Source: Candidatus Rifleibacteriota bacterium (lineage in GTDB: Bacteria; Muiribacteriota; Ozemobacteria; Ozemobacterales; Ozemobacteraceae). Taken from it: a DNA stretch of 63,932 bases. This document shows, piece by piece, positions 7,063-16,060 of the stretch. The translations under genes and the position numbers were made by a program. The notes under the pieces are model-generated. The model was not told where the DNA came from. It did not search any database and saw only the letters and a list, made by a program, of their open reading frames with translations. Every line of letters begins with the position of its first letter. Position 1 is the stretch's first letter. The stretch is taken from NCBI GenBank assembly GCA_018818125.1, contig JAHISQ010000151.1, forward strand, positions 1-63,932. Direction: 5' to 3'.

Positions 7063-9768
7063 ATGAAGGTAAAATTGCGTCACAGATGGTTTATCGTTCT
7101 GTTTTGTCTTTGGCTTGCATTCGAGCCGTTGGCTCTTGCCGTTTTGCATGCCAACGACGACGTGCCGAAGCCAATACTGAATACAGAAGGCATTGAGGGT
7201 ATTGTCGATGTCAACGAGATCGAAGCTCCGGCTGATTACCTCGAATACGTTCTGGCCCTGAGAGGTCGCAACAAAGAAGAAGCTGAAGCCAAAGCCTGGG
7301 GCGATTGGATGATGACGCTTTCTGGTGCCTACATGATGATGGACGATGGCTGCTCAGACGTGTTCAGTTTTTACAGCACGCTCAGTGACATGTCTCCTCA
7401 TTTCACCAACACGCCATATTACTTTAAAGCTGTGGCCATGGCTTCAAGCAAGGCCGCTTTGGCGTTTACTTTCGTTGCAAATGCAGGCCCGATTGTCGCC
7501 ACTGTAAAACTTGCCGGTGATACTGCACAGAGAACTGGTCTCACCCGTGGCGCCGCATGGGCTGCCACAAAAGTTTCTACTATTGCCAAATGGACCGGCA
7601 GTCAGGTAGCTAATTCCCGCCTTTATCAGAAGGGCGTGGGTTTTATTCAGCGCAAAGCCAATCTGATGAACGGTTTTCAGCGCATGGGAAACATGGCGTC
7701 CAGCGTTCAGAAAACCTTCAGTGCCAATAATGTTTCGACATTTCTAAGCCACATGGCTCCGCCCTGCGGCTATAAAGCTGGACCCGGCGAAGGTTTTTAC
7801 TCTTACTGGCGCTGGGTAGCCCGCAAAACTGGTCTCGAAAATCAGGAAACTTATCGCGCAGTAGCCAAAAAAGCCGGTATAAACACTAATCGTGGTGCCG
7901 CAGTAATTAATGACGCCAAAGGCGTAGGCCATACCGTTGGCATTGGCCTGTGCGTGCTTGGCATTGCGATTGACACCTATGGCATCATAACCTCTGAAGA
8001 CCGCCAGGGTGGCCGCTATGGCTCATATCCTCTGGTAAAAAATTATGTCGGTCTGGCTCTCGGTTCAGCCGCGCTGATTGCCATGTTCTGCATACCGGTC
8101 GTCGGCCAGGTAATTGGCGCTTTGGCCCTGATCTGGACGGCACTAACCACTATTGGAAATATCCTTGGCGATTACAATAAACGCTGGAAATCTGCCTACA
8201 AAGGATCTTACTGGTATCTTTACGAAAACGACCCCGAATTCAAATCGTTCTACGATAACCGAGGCCAGCTTGACCCAAATGAAAAAGCTGTGGCTCTGCT
8301 GGTTACCGAATCAAATTATGGCGACTTCATCAAGAATGCAACCGCCGAGACAGAAGAAGAACAGGCTATCCAGGAAAAGAACCTGCGCGTATACAAAGAA
8401 CTTGAGAAGCAGGGCGTACTCGTCAGCTACTACAGCCAAAAAGGCTTTTCGCTGCCAGACTTTGGCATGGAACGCCTTCAGGAACTCTGGCAAATGAAAG
8501 CGGACTATATGTCATGGAAACCCACCGAGGCCGAAACAGATAAGGCCGCCAAGCGCGGTTTCTGGGGCAAGGTCGGTCATGCCATCAACCCGATGACTTA
8601 TGTCAGCTGGGCTGGCGACAAGATTCAGTCACGCGATTACAAAAAGACTATTGAAGACTACAATATCCTCAAAGTATTCTTCAACCCCGACTACGTGCTG
8701 ATCAAGAAGTATCAGAACTGGATCACCGCCAATAACTTCCGCGGCGGCATCTTTGATGTGGTTGGTTTGCGCATGGAACAGTCACCGTTCAATTACATTC
8801 CGCTGGTCGGCATAGACTCCGGCACCTGGAACGAAGATCTCCTTATCCAGGCCTTTAATGCCGATGCTTTCCAGGTCGGGATTAAAGAACTCATGTATTT
8901 CAAGGAACAGATCAAAGCCGCGCGTGAACAGGTTAAAGATTCAATCAAAGACAACGACAAGATGGTCGACTTTATCCGCAAAGAGCATCTCAAGTATTAT
9001 AAAAACACTCGTGAGGCTCTCGAAAAGCTGGTTAGATGCTATGACATTGACCCCAACGCCAAATTGTCGAAAAAGGATTGGAAAGTACTCAATAAGGGTT
9101 TTGGCTGGAAATGGAACAGTAAACTCAACGACAATCCGAAAAACATCATCAGGATTTATCAGGGCGACATCGAGCAGGCACTGCTTTATGACCCGTTGTC
9201 GATCGCGCAGAAGGCTGCAGATACAGTAATGATGGTTGCTACCGTCAAGAAAAATCTCGACCTGGCCGTGATGATGACGGAACTCGGCGAAGAAAAGCGC
9301 CAGGTCCTGAAGGATTTCAAAACCGACTTCACCAATTACGACATCGCCAAATTCCTCAAGGAAGGCACTTTCCTTGATGTTAAGGGTAAAACCTTCTGGG
9401 ATTGGCTTGCCGATATCTACCCTGCCTACGAAGAAATGGAAAAACACACCAAACTTTACATGAATGAAGTTGAAGACTTTACTGAAATTGCCGATGCATC
9501 GAACTCTGACTCTCGTAGCGCCTGGGTAATTTTCAGCAAAGATGGCTATCATCCTAAGAATCTCCTCAAAGACCTCAACGCCGAACTCGACGCCTACAAA
9601 AAAATCGTCGATGACTTCGAAAAGATCAAGAGTGAAACCGGCCTCTACATGGCCTTGTCAGACAGCGACCTCTACAAGGGTGTTTTCTCTGACAAATTTG
9701 TTGCCGATGATCCCGAAGCGCTTGATCTCGATTTTGCAGTTTCTTCTGTAGTTCCGTCAGGCGACTGA
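7063..9768 (+). CDS. Large secreted protein of unknown function with central hydrophobic hairpin
   Basis: Not recognised. The 901-residue protein starts at ATG 7063, preceded by a near-perfect AAGGAGGGG; the open frame continues up to 7030 but without a ribosome site. Residues 1-31 form a signal peptide (basic MKVKLRHRW then a hydrophobic core ending near LAVLHA). Residues about 287-309 and 327-367 are strongly hydrophobic and glycine/alanine-rich, enough for two or three membrane passes. The rest is charged, rich in Lys, Asp, Glu and aromatic residues, and looks largely helical. No catalytic motif was recognised. It is monocistronic: its own promoter candidate sits upstream and a strong hairpin follows. 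The hydrophobic middle inside a secreted protein could be a membrane-inserting element, but this is only inference. Confidence 0.85.
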   Translation: MKVKLRHRWFIVLFCLWLAFEPLALAVLHANDDVPKPILNTEGIEGIVDVNEIEAPADYLEYVLALRGRNKEEAEAKAWGDWMMTLSGAYMMMDDGCSDVFSFYSTLSDMSPHFTNTPYYFKAVAMASSKAALAFTFVANAGPIVATVKLAGDTAQRTGLTRGAAWAATKVSTIAKWTGSQVANSRLYQKGVGFIQRKANLMNGFQRMGNMASSVQKTFSANNVSTFLSHMAPPCGYKAGPGEGFYSYWRWVARKTGLENQETYRAVAKKAGINTNRGAAVINDAKGVGHTVGIGLCVLGIAIDTYGIITSEDRQGGRYGSYPLVKNYVGLALGSAALIAMFCIPVVGQVIGALALIWTALTTIGNILGDYNKRWKSAYKGSYWYLYENDPEFKSFYDNRGQLDPNEKAVALLVTESNYGDFIKNATAETEEEQAIQEKNLRVYKELEKQGVLVSYYSQKGFSLPDFGMERLQELWQMKADYMSWKPTEAETDKAAKRGFWGKVGHAINPMTYVSWAGDKIQSRDYKKTIEDYNILKVFFNPDYVLIKKYQNWITANNFRGGIFDVVGLRMEQSPFNYIPLVGIDSGTWNEDLLIQAFNADAFQVGIKELMYFKEQIKAAREQVKDSIKDNDKMVDFIRKEHLKYYKNTREALEKLVRCYDIDPNAKLSKKDWKVLNKGFGWKWNSKLNDNPKNIIRIYQGDIEQALLYDPLSIAQKAADTVMMVATVKKNLDLAVMMTELGEEKRQVLKDFKTDFTNYDIAKFLKEGTFLDVKGKTFWDWLADIYPAYEEMEKHTKLYMNEVEDFTEIADASNSDSRSAWVIFSKDGYHPKNLLKDLNAELDAYKKIVDDFEKIKSETGLYMALSDSDLYKGVFSDKFVADDPEALDLDFAVSSVVPSGD

Positions 9769-9789
9769 TCAACTAATTCTCTGAGCTTA

Positions 9790-9825
9790 AAACAGGCTGT
9801 TTCGCAGTAGCGAAACAGCCTGTTT
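9790..9825 (+). terminator. Strong intrinsic-type hairpin after the 901-aa protein gene
   Basis: A perfect 15-bp inverted repeat, AAACAGGCTGTTTCG at 9790-9804 and its complement at 9811-9825, with a 6-base loop, lies 21 bases after the stop. No long T-run follows, so termination may be only partly Rho-independent. The stem ends in AAA/TTT, which gives a short T-run on either strand. Confidence 0.75.
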
Positions 9826-9846
9826 GCTGTGTCCGCACATTTTGTT

Positions 9847-9874
9847 TTGTCTATTAGCCTAAGGACTATATAAT
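9847..9874 (+). promoter_or_regulatory. Sigma-70-type promoter for the PilZ-like gene
   Basis: TTGTCT (9847-9852) and a consensus TATAAT (9869-9874) are separated by 16 bases. The predicted start near 9881 gives a leader of about 25 bases before ATG 9906. It sits directly after the hairpin at 9790-9825, so this gene is an independent unit. Confidence 0.65.
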
Positions 9875-9905
9875 CAGATACAAATGATGTATCGAAAGTT
9901 GTTTA

Positions 9906-11336
9906 ATGCTGGACCTTAAAAAGTTGGTAAGCTGGCTGTCGGGAACTAGCCAGCAAAAAGTTGAACCGGCCACCGACAATGCCGAACGTCGCCAATTTCA
10001 GCGTCTGCACATGGATGATTGCGAGGTTACAATCGCTCAGAGCAAGCCTTTCCCGGTCAGCAATCTGAGCTATGGCGGATTCAGAGCAGATCTAGCCGGC
10101 TGGCAAGGTCTTGATGCCCTGCAGACCGGAACAACACACGATTGCCAGCTTAAATTGCAGAATGTTCAAATGGTCTGCCGCATCACGATAAGAAACCTGT
10201 TTGGCACGCTGGCTGGATGTGCTTTTGCCAACTTTTCGCCAGTACAGTCCCGCGTGGTCAGCGATTTCATAAAACCCCGCATTCTCGGCGACTCTTTGCG
10301 CGAAATAAATACTGCAAAGCTGAAAAACGACAGTCCAGAGCTAAAAATGCGCTGGTTTCAAGGTGATGATGGAGTTCAGGTGTTTTTGTGGCAAACTGTC
10401 GAAGGCGAAAGCATAAAGCAGGAATTTTATTTTTTCGATTACTTTATGAGCTGGGATAAAGCAGGCGATGGCTTGCAGACCGGCAAAATTAAAACAGGCA
10501 ATCGCGGTGGCTTTGGTCGCATATCGCCTGATTCAGTAGCATTTTTTCGCATACCGCCCTATCGCGCTTTAAAACTTGGGCGCACTATTCTTGAGTGCTC
10601 AAAGCTGCCTGATGAAGCGCGCGACCAGATTCTGCGCGAGATTGCAGCTGAAGAAAAGCGTCTGTTCCATCGCTACATCGTTAAGGATGGCGGCGTACTA
10701 TTCGTTACCGACAAACCTGCCAGGCACGAGTTAATGGTGCTCAATGTAAGCATGAACGGCATGGCGCTTTACAAAACGCCAGAAGCAGATCTTAACTGCG
10801 AAAGCCCTCTGAACGGAAATCTTATAATCGGCGAGAAATCAGTTGCCGCTGTTTTTCAGCCGGCTTATTCGCATGCCTGCATTATCGGCGGGCAGCTCTT
10901 GATAAGTGGCTCAGAGTCAATCAGAAACTTTGAAGCATTTCTGGCACCACGCCTGCTTGCACAGTATCTCGAAGAGGTGCCGGCTCCACCCGAACCACCG
11001 CCTTTTGCACCGCCGAATGCGAGATGCTATCTATATACAGGCCTGCATAACACACATCTGCTTAGCCTTATTGGAGCAGGAGGAAGACTTCATAGTGGTC
11101 GCATCGCATTCATGGATCGAGCACTAAGATTCCATGGCAACACATTTTCTGAGTATCGCTGCCCGGAAGGCCTTATATTTCCGGGTGACTGGGAACTCGA
11201 AGCATCAATTGCACACCCGTTTGAGTCGCTTGAGCCACTAACGATGCTGATCTGTCGCGAAATGATCGAAAACGCTGAGCAGGTCGCGCCTGAGGTAAAA
11301 AAAGCCTGGCTCGACTTACTGCCTGGCTCAAGCTGA
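9906..11336 (+). CDS. PilZ-domain-like protein (two PilZ-like blocks)
   Basis: A 476-residue soluble protein. Residues about 27-60 have the PilZ pattern: an arginine cluster (ERRQFQRL) followed about 25 residues later by NLSYGGFRAD, matching RxxxR...(D/N)xSxxG used to bind cyclic di-GMP. A second block near 250-285 has FHRYIVKDGG and NVSMNGMAL, again N-x-S-x-x-G. The first block is the better candidate for ligand binding; the second lacks a clear RxxxR. The C-terminal 200 residues were not recognised. It has its own promoter and no operon partner; the convergent TPR gene ends 9 bases away. A link to the pilus machinery in this window is plausible, since PilZ proteins often act on pili, but unproven. 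Confidence 0.7.
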   Translation: MLDLKKLVSWLSGTSQQKVEPATDNAERRQFQRLHMDDCEVTIAQSKPFPVSNLSYGGFRADLAGWQGLDALQTGTTHDCQLKLQNVQMVCRITIRNLFGTLAGCAFANFSPVQSRVVSDFIKPRILGDSLREINTAKLKNDSPELKMRWFQGDDGVQVFLWQTVEGESIKQEFYFFDYFMSWDKAGDGLQTGKIKTGNRGGFGRISPDSVAFFRIPPYRALKLGRTILECSKLPDEARDQILREIAAEEKRLFHRYIVKDGGVLFVTDKPARHELMVLNVSMNGMALYKTPEADLNCESPLNGNLIIGEKSVAAVFQPAYSHACIIGGQLLISGSESIRNFEAFLAPRLLAQYLEEVPAPPEPPPFAPPNARCYLYTGLHNTHLLSLIGAGGRLHSGRIAFMDRALRFHGNTFSEYRCPEGLIFPGDWELEASIAHPFESLEPLTMLICREMIENAEQVAPEVKKAWLDLLPGSS

Positions 11337-11345
11337 AAAGTCTTA

Positions 11346-12791
11346 TTAAAGCTGTTCGAGAACCTTTTGAATTTCGCTGAGAACAGCTGGATCAGGGTCT
11401 TCAAGCGCATCGTCGAGCATGGTTTTTACCCGCTGAGAAAAACCTTTGAATTCAGACAGAGTTCTAATCGCAATTATGCGCACTTCCGGGTCGGGGTCGT
11501 AAAGAAGCTCTTCAATTTCTGTCAGGCCCTTTTCTTCAAGCTTTAAAAAGAAGCTGGTTGCCGCCTTTTTATCTTCGGGAGTACCGGCGAGCAGTTTGTC
11601 GATCTGGCTTTCGATTTCTTCGGCGCTTGCTGTCTGCGCAGAAGCATCTGCTGGTTTACTGTCAGCTGCCACCTGTGCCGGAGCAGACGCTGTCGCGACT
11701 ACTGGGACTGGTTGTTTTGCAGGCTCGGACTTTGGAGCAACAGACGCCGCCGCAGATTGAGCCGTTGGCATGGGTCTGGGAGTGGGCTCAGTCGTGACAG
11801 GCTGTGCTGGCACCGATGATGCCGGGGTTTTTGCCACAGTAGCCGGGAGAGGCATCGGCTCAATATCACCTGCAATAGATTCTCCGGGCTCATCAGATTC
11901 TTCAGATTCATCACCTTCATTACTATCTTCGCCTTCATTACTATCTTCGCCTTCTTCCACATATTCTTCTTCGTCATCTTCAGAATCTGGTTCTGTCACT
12001 ACCGGCTGAGGACGGGGTGGCTGGGCTGCCGGAGCTACAGGAACCGGCTTTGCCACGGGCATCGGACGTGGCACCGCAACAGCTGGCACTGTTTTGCCTG
12101 TTGCCGGCTTCTGCGCCGGAAGCTGCACAGCTTTTTTAGCAATTTCGCTTCTGTCTTTTGTGCGGGTCTGTGGCTTGTCGCCATATTTGGCCATTACTTC
12201 ACCAAGCTTTTCTTTTGCTGGCTGATAATCAGGGTCAAGTTCTATTGCTTTTTTATATGCCTTGATGGCGTCAGCAGTGCGGTTGTTGGCAAGATAGATG
12301 TCGCCAAGGATTTTGCGGGGCATCGGATTTTTTGGCGACGCTTCGGCTGCTTTTATGAGAGTTTTATTTGCCTGGCCGGTCTGGTTCAGTGCCAGATGTG
12401 CGGTAGTTAAAATGCAGAAGTAATAGCAGACGCTGTCTTTGTCCATTTCGCGCTGCGCCATGGTCAGACCGGGTTCCAGCAATTCGATAGCACGGTCGTA
12501 AATACGCAGTTCGACATAGATTTCGCCAAGTTCAAGATAGGCAAAAGTTTCCTGTGGGTCAAGTTCGAGAATCTTCCAATAGTTGTCGAGTGCCACCTGC
12601 ACTTTGCCGCTGTCGTAGCTCTTACGAGCCGCCTTGAGCATACTGGTGATCTTGCGGTTCATCTTGCGTTCGGAAACACCGCCGGCCAACATTCTTGCTT
12701 CAACCTGCTGCGGTGCCAGCAAAACAGCACAAAAAGCTGCCACCACAAGAATTTTATAAAAAAACGAACCGGTTTTGTACAACGGCTGCAT
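11346..12791 (-). CDS. Secreted TPR protein with C-terminal HEAT-like repeats
   Basis: A 481-residue protein with a signal peptide ending near VEARM (residues 1-34). Residues about 55-205 form four tetratricopeptide repeats (ALDNYWKILELDPQ, AYLELGEIYVELRIYDRAIE, KILGDIYLANNRTADAIKAY, KKAIELDPDYQPAKEKLGEV). Residues about 215-400 are a Pro/Ala/Val-rich, partly acidic linker with the sequence GEDSNEGEDSNEG. The last 80 residues look like HEAT repeats (LLYDPDPEVRIIAIRTLSEF). This layout suits a periplasmic or outer-membrane scaffold. The gene lies 235 bases downstream of the secreted-paralogue cluster on the same strand, and a hairpin stands between, so it is probably a separate unit. Partner unknown. 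Confidence 0.85.
   Translation of the reverse strand: MQPLYKTGSFFYKILVVAAFCAVLLAPQQVEARMLAGGVSERKMNRKITSMLKAARKSYDSGKVQVALDNYWKILELDPQETFAYLELGEIYVELRIYDRAIELLEPGLTMAQREMDKDSVCYYFCILTTAHLALNQTGQANKTLIKAAEASPKNPMPRKILGDIYLANNRTADAIKAYKKAIELDPDYQPAKEKLGEVMAKYGDKPQTRTKDRSEIAKKAVQLPAQKPATGKTVPAVAVPRPMPVAKPVPVAPAAQPPRPQPVVTEPDSEDDEEEYVEEGEDSNEGEDSNEGDESEESDEPGESIAGDIEPMPLPATVAKTPASSVPAQPVTTEPTPRPMPTAQSAAASVAPKSEPAKQPVPVVATASAPAQVAADSKPADASAQTASAEEIESQIDKLLAGTPEDKKAATSFFLKLEEKGLTEIEELLYDPDPEVRIIAIRTLSEFKGFSQRVKTMLDDALEDPDPAVLSEIQKVLEQL
11915..11950 (-). repeat. 18-bp tandem repeat, two copies, inside the TPR gene
   Basis: Two identical 18-base units (11915-11932 and 11933-11950) encode the doubled GEDSNE motif in the acidic linker. 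Whole-codon units mean copy-number change would keep the frame. Confidence 0.85.
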
Positions 12792-12888
12792 ATTTGTTTC
12801 TCCTCAACATCAATTACCTCAATACATTCTAAATCAAATCACGGCAAAATCAAGTCAGACAAATATACTCCGTTGAGCACTACGAAAT

Positions 12889-12929
12889 AGGTGGCCCTAA
12901 TGGCCAAAAACAAGCCATTAGAGCCACCT
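12889..12929 (-). terminator. Hairpin downstream of the secreted-paralogue genes
   Basis: Inverted repeat of 16 bp with one mismatch, AGGTGGCCCTAATGGC at 12889-12904 against 12914-12929, with a 9-base A-rich loop. It lies about 100 bases after the stop of the gene at 13027, between two same-strand genes. There is no T-run on the minus strand, so a terminator role is likely but not certain; it could also be an mRNA-stabilising structure. Confidence 0.5.
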
Positions 12930-13026
12930 TATCCTGCGGCGGTTGGAATCACATCTCCCAGTGACTATGAAGCTTGCACCAGAAAATAGTTAAATCGTGC
13001 TGGAGCAGTGCCAAATTTCTGTCATT

Positions 13027-13881
13027 CTACTTCTCGGTTCGGTTTGCTCCATTGGCAACGTCCCATTTGATGCGGCCGCCCTTGGCTGACCCAAGCTCAA
13101 TAGTAACTTTGCCACCATAGCTGGCGCCGTTTTTCTTTAAAAATATGTGAATCCTGTTGCCATTATGATAGCCACTTGACCATTCCTTCACTTCATTGGC
13201 ACTGCCATTAATCCAGACTTTTTTATCAAAATCCCCATGTCGATATTTTGGTGGCAATATCAGGGCTACAACACCACCGCGAGATTCTGATATCGGTTTC
13301 CAAAGAAAGCCGCCGCCGGATCCAGCAACCACGGTACCGGAAGAAGCTGAATTTTCTGAAGAAGCAGAAGCCTCTGACTTTGGGATTCCGGGCGCAACAA
13401 GAGTAAGATAAGCACTGGCGGCACCAAATTCACCAGAAAGATTCAATGTCAGCTTATCGCCCTTTTTGACAGCAATTTTAGTTTCCTGAGGTTGAGCTGT
13501 AAAATCACCTGGCTTCACTTCGATGTTTGATTCTGCGATTTCCTCGCCTTTAACTATCAGCTTTGACGAATCCGTGTCGTTTTGTCTCTGCCAGGTAATG
13601 ATTTTTTCATCATTAAGGCTCACAGAAAGCTCGGCAGGGCCATAGGTTGTAAGGAAAGATTTTATCGTAACTTCACAATCCGAGATAGCAGTGTAGGTTT
13701 TGGTTCCCTGGGCCTCGGCAGTAAGCTCTAATTCGCCGGCATCAGCAAGAACGTCTTCCACTGTTGCCAACATATTCTTGGCACCAGCAGCGTCCTGACA
13801 CAGTGCTTCAGGTACACACGGAAATGAAACCAACAAACACAATAAAACTCCTAAGCGGCAAAACCAATTTTTTCTATTCAT
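13027..13881 (-). CDS. Secreted paralogue A: shared beta-rich domain with unique C-terminus
   Basis: A 284-residue exported protein. ATG 13881 is chosen over the longer frame (13938) because GGGAG precedes it, the signal peptide (MNRKNWFCRLGVLLCLLVS, cleavage near ALC) begins there, and the longer form would overlap the neighbouring gene. Residues about 30-60 (AAGAKNMLATVEDVLADAGE) are almost identical to paralogue B. Residues about 70-170 are the domain shared by four proteins in this window: DCEVTIKSFLTTYGPAEL, ITWQRQNDTDSSK, KPGDFTAQPQE, KKGDKLTLNLSGEFG. The last 95 residues (from GGGFLWKPISES) differ from all others. I do not recognise the shared domain; its alternating pattern suggests a beta-sandwich. 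Function unknown. Confidence 0.85.
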   Translation of the reverse strand: MNRKNWFCRLGVLLCLLVSFPCVPEALCQDAAGAKNMLATVEDVLADAGELELTAEAQGTKTYTAISDCEVTIKSFLTTYGPAELSVSLNDEKIITWQRQNDTDSSKLIVKGEEIAESNIEVKPGDFTAQPQETKIAVKKGDKLTLNLSGEFGAASAYLTLVAPGIPKSEASASSENSASSGTVVAGSGGGFLWKPISESRGGVVALILPPKYRHGDFDKKVWINGSANEVKEWSSGYHNGNRIHIFLKKNGASYGGKVTIELGSAKGGRIKWDVANGANRTEK

Positions 13882-13934
13882 TCTTTTCTCCCATAAGTAT
13901 TCAGTAAAACTCTGAAGCGTGTCCAATGACGATG

Positions 13935-14816
13935 TCAATAGAATATTGTTAACGATTTACTCGTATTACCAGCATTAGCACAGATAAAAGCTCCTCCATG
14001 GGAGGTCCATGTATCGCCATTTTTGTTTGAACCACCTGGCCTATAGATAAACTTATCCTTTGTAAATCTTTTTGAGCTATCCGGCACAATTACAGACCAA
14101 CCATTAGAAAAGACCACTTTGAAAGTTTTTCCGAATGCTTGCCCCTTCTTCTTGACTCTGAAAGTGGTGCCGCCACCTCTGTGGGCTTGTGCTACTCCTG
14201 TACTGGAGAATGTCTCCTTGCGGCTGAATCCTTCAGAGCTTGCCGTATCTTGGGCGGAAGTATCTCCAGTGTTAGCTGATGGCTTGTTCGCCTGGCCAGC
14301 GCCATTTTCTGATTTTGGAATCCCAGGAGCAACAAGAGAAAGATACCCTTCGTATTTGCCAAAACTGCCCGAGAGAGATAGCGTTAACTTATCCCCTTTT
14401 TTGATGGAAATTTTGGTCTCTTGAGGTTGAGGAGTAAAATCGCCCGGATTTCCTTCTATATTGGATTCTGCAACTTCCTCACCTTTCACGATCAGCTTTG
14501 CCGAATCGCTGTGGCTTTGCCTGTTCCAGGAAATGATTTCCTCACCATTGAGTTGGACGTTGAGCTCAGAGGCTCCTTGGGTGTAGAGGCAAGATTTTAT
14601 AGTAACCTCACAGTCTGAGTTAGCTGTATAGGTTTTAGTTCCCTGGCTCGTTGCAGTAAGTTTCAGCTCACCCGCATCAGCAAGAACGTCTTCCACTGTT
14701 GCCAACATATTCTTGGCACCAGCGACATCCTGACACAGTGCTTCAGGCATATATATCGGTGAAACCAGCAGGCACAGCAAAACTCCAAAGCCCCACGCGC
14801 CATTGATAATTTTCAT
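13935..14816 (-). CDS. Secreted paralogue B: shared beta-rich domain with unique C-terminus
   Basis: A 293-residue exported protein with signal peptide (MKIINGAWGFGVLLCLLVS, cleavage near ALC). ATG 14816 has a GGGGGA ribosome site. Residues 30-65 are near-identical to paralogue A, and residues about 66-165 carry the shared domain (DCEVTIKSCLYTQGASEL, ISWNRQSHSDSAK, NPGDFTPQPQE, KKGDKLTLSLSGSFG). The C-terminal 110 residues (KETFSSTGVAQAHRGGG onward) are unrelated to A. The pair is best read as a tandem duplication followed by replacement of the C-terminal module. Part of the same-strand run A, B, C with about 50-base gaps, so probably one transcript. Function unknown. Confidence 0.85.
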   Translation of the reverse strand: MKIINGAWGFGVLLCLLVSPIYMPEALCQDVAGAKNMLATVEDVLADAGELKLTATSQGTKTYTANSDCEVTIKSCLYTQGASELNVQLNGEEIISWNRQSHSDSAKLIVKGEEVAESNIEGNPGDFTPQPQETKISIKKGDKLTLSLSGSFGKYEGYLSLVAPGIPKSENGAGQANKPSANTGDTSAQDTASSEGFSRKETFSSTGVAQAHRGGGTTFRVKKKGQAFGKTFKVVFSNGWSVIVPDSSKRFTKDKFIYRPGGSNKNGDTWTSHGGAFICANAGNTSKSLTIFY

Positions 14817-14867
14817 TTAGTCCCCCTTAAACCAGGTATTATGTTCATTCCGATAACTTCACATTTG

Positions 14868-15995
14868 TTAATTACCATTTAAGACATCGTCAGCAGAAGA
14901 AGGGGTTGTTGTAGTTGTTTTGCCTGCGTTAGTACCTGGCGCAGCGGTTTTTTCGGTTGCGCCGGTCTTGGCAGATGTACCGGCAGTGGCAGGCTTATCG
15001 CCTGCAGTAGAGGCTGGCTCAGTTATAGCCTTAGTGTCGGTAGCAGTGTCTTTTGTGTCATCAGTGGCATCTTTATCGTCTGCGGTGACGGCCTTAGTGT
15101 CTTTATCAGCTGTTTTTTTGTCTTTAGTGGCTTCTGCTGCGCCATCAAAAGGTCCAGAAATCTTCAGAAAAGAAGCACCTTCGTAATTTCCGCTTTTGCT
15201 GGATGTTACTTTTTGCCCGGCTTTCAGAGCCATTGTGTATTTTAACCCTGAGGTCGGTGAATAATCGCCGGGTTCAACTTCGGTCATAGATTTTTCATCA
15301 GCAGCTCCATTAAAAACGCAAGGTTCATTAGCAGAGTCATTCGATCTGACCCAGCTGAAAACTTCCTTTCCATCAACTGCAACATGAAATTCAGCGGCAC
15401 TGTAAGTAGAAAGAAAGGGTTCGATAACCATATCGCCATCACGCTTAGCAGTAAAAGAACTTTCAGCAGCTGTGTCGCCAGGGGTGCCGCCAGCAGCGGT
15501 ATCACCAGCTATTGCGTCCTTTGGAACATCAGTGGAAGTCGTGAAGGTATAACTGACCAGCGAATATGACTTTCCATCCTGGGCGCGAAGTTCGACAGTC
15601 GATTCAGGAGTTAGCTCAAAAACACCGAGCGAAACCTTAGGGAAAGCCGACTTACCACCAACAACGCCGCTTCTCTGGTCAACTTCTTTTGCTTTGGTGC
15701 CGTTAACAAAATAAATGGCTTTGTTACCGCGATTCACTGTCGCCTTAAATTCTGCAATAATCTGATAGGTCCCTGTCAGGTTTGGCTTGCATGTCGCAAT
15801 GCCTTTACGGCCACCAGAGCCAACAGTTTTAGATGTATAAGCCTGATAGCTTATCGACAACCAGTCACCTTCGTATTTGATACGAGATTTATCGGTAAAT
15901 TTGATTTTGACATCAGCGGCACTCGCCAGGCTTGTTAATGCAAAAGTAAACAATACAATGATGAGAAAGATACGTGAGAAAGATCTAGTAATCAT
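14868..15995 (-). CDS. Secreted paralogue C: golvesin-like domain plus shared domain
   Basis: A 375-residue exported protein with signal peptide (cleavage near SLASAADVK) and a GGAGGA ribosome site before ATG 15995. Residues about 28-155 (DWLSISYQAYTSKTVG, YQIIAEFKATVNRGNKAIYF, SLGVFELTPESTVELRAQDG) resemble the golvesin C-terminal-like/xanthan-lyase-associated beta domain; this is a pattern match, not certain. Residues about 180-285 hold the family domain (RDGDMVIEPFLSTYSAAEF, FSWVRSNDSANEP, EPGDYSPTSGLKYTMALKAG). The tail (about 290-375) is Thr/Lys/Asp/Ala low complexity. It is the first gene after the anti-sigma factor (65-base gap), so it may be under the same ECF control. Role unknown; carbohydrate or surface binding is possible. 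Confidence 0.85.
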   Translation of the reverse strand: MITRSFSRIFLIIVLFTFALTSLASAADVKIKFTDKSRIKYEGDWLSISYQAYTSKTVGSGGRKGIATCKPNLTGTYQIIAEFKATVNRGNKAIYFVNGTKAKEVDQRSGVVGGKSAFPKVSLGVFELTPESTVELRAQDGKSYSLVSYTFTTSTDVPKDAIAGDTAAGGTPGDTAAESSFTAKRDGDMVIEPFLSTYSAAEFHVAVDGKEVFSWVRSNDSANEPCVFNGAADEKSMTEVEPGDYSPTSGLKYTMALKAGQKVTSSKSGNYEGASFLKISGPFDGAAEATKDKKTADKDTKAVTADDKDATDDTKDTATDTKAITEPASTAGDKPATAGTSAKTGATEKTAAPGTNAGKTTTTTPSSADDVLNGN

Positions 15996-16060
15996 GATTA
16001 TTCCTCCAAAAATTATTTAAACACTTTGCTGTATACACGCAGAAACTTCGGACAGGTCTT

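Noticed and set aside
8941..9552. Minus-strand frame of 203 residues opposite the 901-residue secreted protein
   Set aside because: No ribosome site and no family features; the plus strand has signal peptide, strong ribosome site and terminator.
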